Source: an uncultured Treponema sp. (GTDB taxonomy: Bacteria > Spirochaetota > Spirochaetia > Treponematales > Treponemataceae). Taken from it: a stretch of 5,788 bases of DNA. The stretch lies in NCBI GenBank assembly GCA_937900125.1, contig CALCEK010000291.1, positions 1 to 5,788 of the forward strand. Reading direction: 5' to 3'. Shown one piece after another: positions 1-5,788 of the stretch. Below the pieces are notes generated by a model, which saw only the letters and a list, made by a program, of their open reading frames with translations, searched no databases and was not told where the DNA came from. Each line of letters opens with the position of its first letter. Within the stretch, counting starts at the first letter, position 1. Position numbers and translations under genes: made by a program.

Positions 1-2
1 AC

Positions 3-167
3 TACTCGAAGGAGACGTTCCTTGAGAAGCAGAACATATTCATAGACTTCGTTTTTTCTACGAGCAAGACGGTTCGCTCAAGAAACGCGGCGGAAAAGGT
101 CGATTTTGCCGTGGAGTGCTTAATTGACATTAATGTGTGCAAACAGAGCCAACTATTTTTTGATTAG
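3..167 (+). CDS. Possible C-terminal tail of an unidentified protein, 5' end outside the window
   Basis: One frame stays open from the window edge for 54 codons to a TAG at 165-167. The predicted tail is mixed and rather polar, ending in CKQSQLFFD, and I recognise no family, motif or membrane segment. Support for coding is modest: first codon positions are purine-rich, third positions are fairly G+C-rich as in purL, and the frame has no stop where about one in thirteen random stretches of this length would also have none. If real, the gene converges on the methyltransferase and the two overlap by 15 bases (153-167). A shorter frame on the opposite strand (about 42 codons from an ATG at 130) is also open, so the strand is not certain. 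No function can be assigned. Confidence 0.35.
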   Translation, partial: YSKETFLEKQNIFIDFVFSTSKTVRSRNAAEKVDFAVECLIDINVCKQSQLFFD

Positions 168-887
168 GGCTACAAGCGTTTTTTCGGTGGAAGAAAATGG
201 TGTTTTTGTATAGTCGGAATAGAATTCAACGCTAGAAAAACTCGCTTCTGTTGAAAATTGCTGAATTTCTTGTGGCAAAATGGGGTAGACTTTTTCGTTT
301 TCGATTACGGGAAGCAATTTTCCGCTACCAGTTTCTACATTTTGCACTAATTCAACGCTTCCGTCATCGCGCGACCACAATTCTGTAAAAAGTTTTGACC
401 TTAAGCTTTTTCGCTCAGGCAAATTTGCAAGCGGTGCGGCATTAAATTGGTTGTAATTGTAAAGTTGCAAAACTAAAACACCATTTGCGCAAAGTAATTG
501 GGAACAATCAAAAAAGAATTTGCGCATAAGTGTTTTGTCGTGGATTTTGATAATTTGGTTGTCTAGACTTGAAATTACATTGTAGAATCCCTTCCCCAAA
601 AATCGGGTCATATCCAAATACGACATTTTAAAAAATCGAATTGACATAAGTTGATTCCGCCGTCGTAAATTCGCCGAACGCAAAAAATCGTTTGAATCTT
701 CTATGCCCGTAACATCGTATCCCTCGCGAGCAAGCAGGTGTTCAAAAAGCCCAGTTCCGCATCCAACGCGCAAAAGTCTAGCTGGCTGAGAATAACAATG
801 CAATAAATCTCTAAAAAACACTTTTTGTTCTTCGGAAACAGAGTACAATTCATCGTAGTATTCAAGAATATTTGAGATTATTTCCAT
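153..887 (-). CDS. Class I SAM-dependent methyltransferase, substrate unknown
   Basis: This 244-residue protein is predicted to be a cytoplasmic, single-domain Rossmann-fold methyltransferase that transfers a methyl group from S-adenosylmethionine. The N-terminus (YYDELYSVSEEQ, residues 10-21) is the helical lead-in common in this family. The glycine-rich SAM loop is VGCGTG at 41-46. The acidic residue expected to hold the SAM ribose is E63, in GIEDS. D92, in SYLDM, fits the adenine-contact position, and NVISSLDN (103-110) fits motif IV. The strand LVLQLYNYNQF (138-148) matches the late core strand. No substrate-specific domain is visible, so a small-molecule, RNA or protein target cannot be chosen. 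The ATG at 887 is preferred over an upstream ATG at 947: homologous lead-ins begin about there, and the 20-residue extension would run through the putative promoter. No Shine-Dalgarno precedes it. The gene is AT-rich, about one third G+C in sampled stretches, and diverges from purL. Confidence 0.92.
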   Translation of the reverse strand: MEIISNILEYYDELYSVSEEQKVFFRDLLHCYSQPARLLRVGCGTGLFEHLLAREGYDVTGIEDSNDFLRSANLRRRNQLMSIRFFKMSYLDMTRFLGKGFYNVISSLDNQIIKIHDKTLMRKFFFDCSQLLCANGVLVLQLYNYNQFNAAPLANLPERKSLRSKLFTELWSRDDGSVELVQNVETGSGKLLPVIENEKVYPILPQEIQQFSTEASFSSVEFYSDYTKTPFSSTEKTLVALIKK

Positions 888-893
888 ATTTTT

Positions 894-922
894 ATTATAG
901 GGGTGAAATATGGAATTTGCAA
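894..922 (-). promoter_or_regulatory. Putative promoter of the methyltransferase gene, leaderless type
   Basis: Read on the minus strand, a perfect TATAAT (899-894) lies 17 bases downstream of TTGCAA (922-917), which matches the sigma-70 -35 consensus at four of six positions. The T ending the -10 box is separated from the A of the methyltransferase ATG (887) by exactly 6 bases, so a typical start of transcription would fall on or beside the start codon. No Shine-Dalgarno lies in the gap. The hexamers are seen directly; promoter activity and leaderless translation are inferred. Confidence 0.55.
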
Positions 923-931
923 ACAATTTTA

Positions 932-961
932 TTGCAACAAGTAGCATTTTTCTTCTATAAT
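932..961 (+). promoter_or_regulatory. Putative purL promoter, leaderless type
   Basis: TTGCAA at 932-937 and a perfect TATAAT at 956-961 are separated by 18 bases. Six bases then lead to the ATG at 968, leaving no room for a ribosome binding site, and none is present. The expected transcription start is therefore the ATG itself. The -35 hexamer is the same palindromic TTGCAA used by the divergent promoter, and the two hexamers start 15 bases apart, so two polymerases could hardly bind at once. TTGCAA is palindromic, so one or both copies could instead form part of a repressor site. No purine riboswitch fits in the 80-bp gap. Confidence 0.55.
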
Positions 962-967
962 AATACT

Positions 968-3900
968 ATGTTCCGTCTGTATGTAGAAAGAAAAATTGGC
1001 TTCGACAGTGAAGCAAAACGCATTTTTAATGAAATTAAGGGATTTTTGGGAATCGAATCTGTAACAAACGTTCGGTATTTAAATCGATATGATGTGGAAA
1101 ATGTGAGCGATTCTGTTTTTGAATCTGCCACAACTCGCATTTTTTCTGAGGCGCAATCTGACGCGCTCATTTTTGAAAAACTTGAAATTCCCGATGGAAC
1201 TTCTGAAATAATTTGGGAATACCTCCCCGGACAATACGACCAGCGTGCCGACAGCGCAGAGCAGTGTCTTTCGCTTTTGCGCGAGGGGCTTAAGGGCAGC
1301 GTTACGGTTGGCACTGAGCCGCCTAAAGTCCGCTGCGCAAAAATCGTACTTCTTACAGGCGAGGTTTCCGCAAGCGATGTGGAAAAAATCCAGCATTACC
1401 TTATAAACCCCGTGGACAGCCGCATTGCTTCTTCAGAAAAGCCCGAAACGCTTGCTATGAAAAGCGCAGAGCCAGCCGACATCGAGACCATTACGGGCTT
1501 TATCGGCATGGACAAGACCGCACTCGAAGCCCTGCGCACAAAGTTGGCTCTTGCAATGGATGCCGCCGATGTAAAGTGGATGCAGAACTACTTTGCTAAA
1601 AAGATGCGCGACCCCACCATTACCGAAATCCGTGTGCTTGACACCTACTGGAGCGACCACTGCCGCCACACCACGTTCAACACGATTCTAAAGGACATCA
1701 AAATTGAGGACGGCCCCTATGCAGACCTCTTTCGCTCTTCGCTCAAAGATTACACCGACATGAGAGCGGAGTTGTACGCAGACCGCACCGATAAGCCCGT
1801 TACGTTGATGGACATGGCAGTTATCGGTGCAAAGTACCTGCGCAAGAGAGGAAAACTCGACAACCTTGAAGTGAGCGAGGAGAACAACGCCTGTTCCATC
1901 TATATAGATGTAAAATACACCACAAAGGCAGACGGAACGCCACTTCCCGCCGGTGAGGAAGAAGTTGAGCGGTGGCTCCTTGAGTTCAAGAACGAAACGC
2001 ACAATCACCCCACCGAGATTGAGCCGTTCGGCGGAGCTGCAACGTGTATAGGTGGCGCAATCCGTGACCCACTTTCTGCCCGCAGCTGGGTGTACCAGGC
2101 GCTCCGCGTTACTGGCGCGGCAGACCCCACCGTTCCGCTGGACAAAACGCTCCCCGGAAAGCTCCCGCAGATGAAACTCACGCGCGAGGCCTCTCAGGGA
2201 TTTTCAAGCTACGGAAACCAGATTGGTCTTACTACGGGGCAGGTGGCAGAAGTGTACCACCCTGGCTACGTGGCAAAGCGCATGGAACTGGGCGCGGTGA
2301 TTGCGGCGGCTCCCGTTGACCTTGTGCTGCGCGAAACTCCCGAAGCGGGCGATGTCATAATCCTCTTGGGCGGGGGAACAGGACGCGATGGCATAGGAGG
2401 TGCGACAGGCTCTTCTAAAGTACACACCGAAACGTCCGTGACCACAGCCGCCGCCGAGGTGCAAAAGGGAAATGCGGTGGAGGAGAGGAAAATTCAGCGT
2501 TTATTCCGCAACAAAGAAGTGTGCCTTATGATTCGTCGCTGCAATGATTTTGGTGCGGGTGGCGTTTCCGTCGCTGTGGGAGAGCTTGCGCCCGGACTAG
2601 ACATAAACCTTGACGCTGTGCCAAAAAAGTACGAGGGTCTTGACGGCACCGAGCTTGCCATAAGCGAAAGCCAGGAGCGCATGGCAGTCGTTGTGCGCAA
2701 AGAAAACGTTGAGCGTTTTATAGCCGCCGCAAATGCAGAGAACCTAAACGCAGTTGTAGTGGCAACCGTTACCGACACAAACCGCATGGTCATGCGCTGG
2801 CGCGGAAAGACAATTGTAGACATTGACCGCAGCTTCATAGACACGGCGGGTGCTCCGCACGAGGCAAAGGCAACGCTTCCCTCCCCAAAGCGCGAAGAAT
2901 GCCCGCTCTTACAGCCGCTTGCGTCCGTGGCAAAAGTACTCGGTGGCAGTGAGGGAGCAAGCACTGAAGTGTTCAAAACGGCATGGCTTACTAACATCTC
3001 AGACCTTGCATGCTGTTCCCAGCGCGGACTTGGAGAACGCTTTGACGGCTCTATAGGAGCGAGTACAGTTCTCTTCCCCTACGGCGGAAAATACCAGTGT
3101 ACGCCCGAAGCTGGCATGACAGCAAAAATCCCGGTGCTTTCCCCGCGCGAAACAAGCACGGTGAGCCTTATGGCTTACGGCTACGACCCGCGCATAAGCG
3201 AGTGGAGTCCGTGGCACGGAGCGCAGTTTGCGGTGCTCTCTTCCCTTGTAAAGATTCTGTGCATGGGAGGGAACCCCGAAACCTGCCGCCTGAGTTTTCA
3301 GGAGTTTTTCGGACGTGCGGTAGACGAGGCAAGCTGGGGGAAGCCTACCGCCGCTTTACTCGGTGCGCTTTCCGCACAAAAGGCAAGCTACTGCGCTGCA
3401 ATCGGCGGAAAGGACAGCATGAGCGGAACGTTTGAGCAGTTGAACGTGCCAAACACGCTCGTGAGTTTTGCTGTCACCACAGAAGAAGTGAAGAATGTTA
3501 CGAGCGGCAGTTTTAAGAAAGCGGGAAGTCGCGTGTATTACGTGGGCATCTGCTTAGGCGATACGCTTTCACCGAGTTTTGCGTCATTCAGTCGCGTTGC
3601 AAAGCTTCTTTATGCGCTCAACAAGGCGGGCAAAATTAGCGCGATGTACCCCGTGTGTGCGGGCGGCGTTGCCGAAGCCGTGAGCAAGATGGCGATGGGA
3701 AACCGCATCGGCTTTAGCACAGAAGGCGGCGAGTTTTTCGTACAAGACGCAGCATGGTTTATGGGCGGTGGCGTGGCACTTCCTGCGTTTTGTGCGGGGC
3801 TTTTGCTGGAAACCGATGCGGACTTACGTGCGGAGGCGGCTGCTGTTTCAAACGAAGTATTCGCAAGCGGCATAAGTGCGCCCTTGCTCGAATACACCCC

Positions 3901-4999
3901 GCTTATTACGCAGATAGGAACGACGACCTCAGAGCCTGCAATCGTACTCAAAAACGCTGACGGAAGCGAGCGGCTTCGTATCCCGCTCTCAGACATCGAA
4001 GTGGCGTGGGAGTCAAAACTTTCAGCCGTGTTCCCGCCAGTGAGTGGCGAGGCAGAAAAAAACACCACGCAGACGCTCCCGCAGTGGGCAAAGGAGGAAC
4101 ACAAGAGTTTTGCAGAGGCTCGAGTTTCCTTTACGGCAAAAACAGGCAGCGCAAAGCCGCGCGTCATCATCCCCGTGTTTCCTGGTACCAACTGCGAGTA
4201 TGACATGGCACGGGCGTTCAACCTTGCGGGTGCAGACACGCACATCCTTGTGTTCCGCAACCGCACTCCTCGCGACTTAGCGGAAAGCCTTGCCGCACTC
4301 CAAGCGGAAATTAGTGCGGCAAACATCATTGCATTTGCTGGTGGCTTTAGTGCGGGCGACGAGCCTGACGGAAGCGGCAAGTTCATTGCGAACGTTATCC
4401 GCGAGGGGCGCATTGCGGACAGTATTATGGAGCTTTTAAAAAATCGAGATGGTCTTGTGCTGGGGATCTGCAACGGCTTTCAGGCACTTATCAAGACAGG
4501 ACTTGTGCCTTATGGCGAAATCCGCGAGCCTTGTGCTGATGCGCCCACGCTCACGTTCAACACGATTGGTCGCCACATAAGCCGCGTTGTGCGGACTCGC
4601 ATGGTGAGCGCAAAAAGCCCGTGGGCGAACGATGAAACAGTGCTTACGCCAAAGACGCACCTTATCCCCGTGAGCCACGGCGAGGGGCGAATTATTCTTT
4701 CGGAAGAAACAGCGCAGACGCTTTTTGCAAATGGTCAGGTGTTTACACAGTACGTGGACGAGGACGGGGGACCGACAATGCGCGAGCCAGACAACCCCAA
4801 CGGTAGCCTGTTTGCCATCGAAGGCATGACCAGCCCCGACGGTCGCGTACTTGGCAAAATGGGACACAACGAGCGCACACTTGGCATTGACGGTGTAGGC
4901 GGAAGAAGCGCGGGACTTTTTAAAAACATTCCGCGTGACGAAAAAAACGAAAGCACTTGCCAAAATATTTTCCGCGCGGGAGTGTCGTACTTTGCTTAA
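968..4999 (+). CDS. purL: Phosphoribosylformylglycinamidine synthase, single-chain clade II form
   Basis: This 1343-residue enzyme converts FGAR, glutamine and ATP to FGAM, glutamate, ADP and phosphate in the fourth step of de novo purine synthesis, in the cytoplasm. Domains in order: a PurS-like N-terminus opening FRLYVERKIGFD (2-13); a linker domain leading to DTYWSDHCRH (225-234); a first AIRS-type half with KNETHNHP (341-348) and the glycine-rich GGGTGRDGIGG (468-478); a second AIRS-type half with FDGSIG (692-697), SEWSPWHGA (744-752) and GGKDSMSG (813-820); and a glutaminase domain starting near 1060 with PGTNCE (1072-1077). The predicted catalytic triad is complete: C1168 in GICNG, with H1300 and E1302 in MGHNER. 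The DTYWSDHCRH and AGDEPDGSGK forms are typical of clade II, as in Firmicutes and spirochaetes. The length slightly exceeds E. coli PurL (1295) and the roughly 1240 residues usual for this clade; no frameshift is visible. The ATG at 968 fits the family N-terminus; an upstream in-frame ATG at 872 lies inside the divergent gene. The first 240 bases are much more AT-rich than the rest. Confidence 0.98.
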   Translation: MFRLYVERKIGFDSEAKRIFNEIKGFLGIESVTNVRYLNRYDVENVSDSVFESATTRIFSEAQSDALIFEKLEIPDGTSEIIWEYLPGQYDQRADSAEQCLSLLREGLKGSVTVGTEPPKVRCAKIVLLTGEVSASDVEKIQHYLINPVDSRIASSEKPETLAMKSAEPADIETITGFIGMDKTALEALRTKLALAMDAADVKWMQNYFAKKMRDPTITEIRVLDTYWSDHCRHTTFNTILKDIKIEDGPYADLFRSSLKDYTDMRAELYADRTDKPVTLMDMAVIGAKYLRKRGKLDNLEVSEENNACSIYIDVKYTTKADGTPLPAGEEEVERWLLEFKNETHNHPTEIEPFGGAATCIGGAIRDPLSARSWVYQALRVTGAADPTVPLDKTLPGKLPQMKLTREASQGFSSYGNQIGLTTGQVAEVYHPGYVAKRMELGAVIAAAPVDLVLRETPEAGDVIILLGGGTGRDGIGGATGSSKVHTETSVTTAAAEVQKGNAVEERKIQRLFRNKEVCLMIRRCNDFGAGGVSVAVGELAPGLDINLDAVPKKYEGLDGTELAISESQERMAVVVRKENVERFIAAANAENLNAVVVATVTDTNRMVMRWRGKTIVDIDRSFIDTAGAPHEAKATLPSPKREECPLLQPLASVAKVLGGSEGASTEVFKTAWLTNISDLACCSQRGLGERFDGSIGASTVLFPYGGKYQCTPEAGMTAKIPVLSPRETSTVSLMAYGYDPRISEWSPWHGAQFAVLSSLVKILCMGGNPETCRLSFQEFFGRAVDEASWGKPTAALLGALSAQKASYCAAIGGKDSMSGTFEQLNVPNTLVSFAVTTEEVKNVTSGSFKKAGSRVYYVGICLGDTLSPSFASFSRVAKLLYALNKAGKISAMYPVCAGGVAEAVSKMAMGNRIGFSTEGGEFFVQDAAWFMGGGVALPAFCAGLLLETDADLRAEAAAVSNEVFASGISAPLLEYTPLITQIGTTTSEPAIVLKNADGSERLRIPLSDIEVAWESKLSAVFPPVSGEAEKNTTQTLPQWAKEEHKSFAEARVSFTAKTGSAKPRVIIPVFPGTNCEYDMARAFNLAGADTHILVFRNRTPRDLAESLAALQAEISAANIIAFAGGFSAGDEPDGSGKFIANVIREGRIADSIMELLKNRDGLVLGICNGFQALIKTGLVPYGEIREPCADAPTLTFNTIGRHISRVVRTRMVSAKSPWANDETVLTPKTHLIPVSHGEGRIILSEETAQTLFANGQVFTQYVDEDGGPTMREPDNPNGSLFAIEGMTSPDGRVLGKMGHNERTLGIDGVGGRSAGLFKNIPRDEKNESTCQNIFRAGVSYFA
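4978..4982 (+). promoter_or_regulatory. Shine-Dalgarno for the lipoprotein gene
   Basis: GGGAG lies within the last codons of purL, 9 bases before a TTG at 4992. It supports choosing this TTG as the start, since the frame has no ATG or GTG suitably placed before the hydrophobic signal segment. Ribosomes finishing purL at 4999 would pass over this site, which fits translational coupling. The site is seen directly; its use is inferred. Confidence 0.6.
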
Positions 5000-5788
5000 A
5001 CTTTGCAGAAAATATTTTTTTTGTTTCGGAATTTTTTTTGCGTTGCTCTTTTTTTCTTGCTCAAAGTCGAGTTGGAAAAATTCTTTGGAGCAGGCAAAAA
5101 ATCTTTCGCAAAAAAAAGGAAAGCCGATTCTTGGATTTGTTTGGAACGATGATTCTGATTCTAAAATAAAAGAAAATGTTTTGAGCGATAAAAATTTTTC
5201 TTCTGAAATGGAAAATGATTTTGTGCTTTCTTTGATTCCTGTTGACGAGGCAACTAAGACTTTGGGCATACAAAAAACACCAATGTTTGTCCTACTTTCC
5301 GCTGAAGGTTTTTTGCTCCAAACTATTGACTTTCCAAATGCTGAAATTTTTGAAGCGGAAAAAATAAAAGACAACATTCAAAATGGAGAAACTGAACGCC
5401 AAAAAATTTCTTCACTCATAGAAAAATTTAAAAATTCAAATCGAATAGAAAAAATAAAAAATTTCGATTCACTTTTTTCTGCAACACCGCGTCAGAATCG
5501 TAAGCCCCTAATGTTTTTTTTGTCCGAGATTCCTTACCTTGATGAAAAAAATGAATCGCATTTAGTTGGCACTTACGCTTTAGAAAAAGCATTTTTCGAT
5601 TCTGGAGAGGCACTAGAAGCAGGCGATGTTGAAAAAGCGATTGACATTTTTTGCGACACCGCGTCCCTTGCCGTTCTTTCTGACGGAGAGCGACTTGAAT
5701 GTTTTTACACCGCGTCTTTGATTCTTGCGGCATCGGGAAGCACCGATTACGAGCGAATGCTTTTACTTTTGCAAAAACCGCAGGACAA
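4992..5788 (+). CDS. Lipoprotein with a cysteine-free thioredoxin-like domain and TPR-like helices, 3' end outside the window
   Basis: The frame runs open from a TTG at 4992 to the window edge (265 codons plus two bases). Residues 1-23 form a lipoprotein signal peptide: basic K3, R6 and K7, a hydrophobic core about 8-21, and LFFSC (19-23) with C23 as the expected lipidated cysteine. The box is loose, as is common in spirochaetes, and the mature protein should be anchored in the cell envelope. Residues about 42-114 follow a thioredoxin pattern: GKPILGFVW (43-51), a helix ending ENVLSD (61-66), FVLSLIPVD (77-85), LGIQKTP (91-97) with P97 at the cis-proline position, and MFVLLSAEG (98-106). Where CxxC belongs, after W51, the sequence reads NDDSDSK, so thiol redox activity is not expected. 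Residues about 194-249 are helical, with LEAGDVEKAIDIF (208-220) resembling a TPR turn. The gene overlaps purL by 8 bases and is probably cotranscribed. Its first 600 bases are very AT-rich, rising to about half G+C near the window end. The true function is unknown. Confidence 0.87.
   Translation, partial: MLKLCRKYFFCFGIFFALLFFSCSKSSWKNSLEQAKNLSQKKGKPILGFVWNDDSDSKIKENVLSDKNFSSEMENDFVLSLIPVDEATKTLGIQKTPMFVLLSAEGFLLQTIDFPNAEIFEAEKIKDNIQNGETERQKISSLIEKFKNSNRIEKIKNFDSLFSATPRQNRKPLMFFLSEIPYLDEKNESHLVGTYALEKAFFDSGEALEAGDVEKAIDIFCDTASLAVLSDGERLECFYTASLILAASGSTDYERMLLLLQKPQD

Noticed and set aside
2..130. 42-codon open frame on the minus strand starting at an ATG at 130
   Set aside because: Short, no Shine-Dalgarno recognised, no motif; the plus-strand frame over the same bases is longer and has better codon-position bias.
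120..133. TTAAT/ATTAA inverted repeat with a 4-base loop, considered as a terminator for the methyltransferase gene
   Set aside because: The 5-bp stem is all A-T with no GC and no following U-run on the relevant strand, so it is too weak to call.
147..171. AGCC/GGCT inverted repeat between the convergent gene ends
   Set aside because: A 4-bp stem with a 17-base loop is expected by chance.
888..947. 20-codon upstream extension of the methyltransferase to an ATG at 947
   Set aside because: It would run through the TATAAT and TTGCAA elements, and the family-like sequence begins at the ATG at 887.
872..967. 32-codon upstream extension of purL to an ATG at 872
   Set aside because: It would overlap the start of the divergent methyltransferase and both promoter elements, and the family N-terminus begins at the ATG at 968.
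2494..2997. 167-codon open frame antisense to the middle of purL
   Set aside because: Same Ser/Ala/Pro-rich shadow character, with purL continuous on the other strand.
3610..4473. 287-codon open frame antisense to the second half of purL
   Set aside because: The translation is rich in Ser, Ala and Pro, as expected opposite a G+C-rich gene, and has no motif. purL on the plus strand is certain here.
4436..5377. 313-codon open frame on the minus strand spanning the end of purL and the start of the lipoprotein gene
   Set aside because: It lies opposite two well-supported genes, crosses their junction, and its translation shows no recognisable motif. It looks like a shadow of codon use on the other strand.

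Overview
The window looks like ordinary chromosome from a host-associated spirochaete, most likely a Treponema relative. The reasons are the clade II single-chain PurL, a lipoprotein with a loose spirochaete-style lipobox, and moderate overall GC with AT-rich flanking genes. This placement is inferred from protein features alone. I see no mobile element, CRISPR array, tRNA, rRNA or phage gene.

Layout. Positions 3-167 (+) hold the possible tail of a gene that enters from outside the window and runs head-on into the next one. Positions 153-887 (-) encode a 244-residue class I SAM-dependent methyltransferase. An 80-bp divergent region (888-967) follows. Positions 968-4999 (+) encode a complete 1343-residue phosphoribosylformylglycinamidine synthase (purL), with synthetase and glutaminase activities on one chain. 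Starting at a TTG codon inside the last bases of purL, 4992-5788 (+) encodes a lipoprotein that is cut off by the window end; its globular part looks like a thioredoxin fold without the CxxC cysteines, followed by TPR-like helices.

How the parts relate. purL catalyses the fourth step of de novo purine synthesis. The lipoprotein gene overlaps its end by 8 bases and has its own Shine-Dalgarno, so the two are probably one transcript, although no functional link between purine synthesis and an envelope protein is evident. The methyltransferase is transcribed away from purL. In each direction a perfect TATAAT lies exactly 6 bases before the ATG, with a TTGCAA 17 or 18 bases further upstream and no Shine-Dalgarno. 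This suggests that both divergent genes are read from leaderless mRNAs.

The points most worth a second look are the paired leaderless-type promoters, the cysteine-free thioredoxin-like lipoprotein with its TTG start, and a sharp change in base composition about 240 bases inside purL. I do not see a clear novel multi-gene system here.
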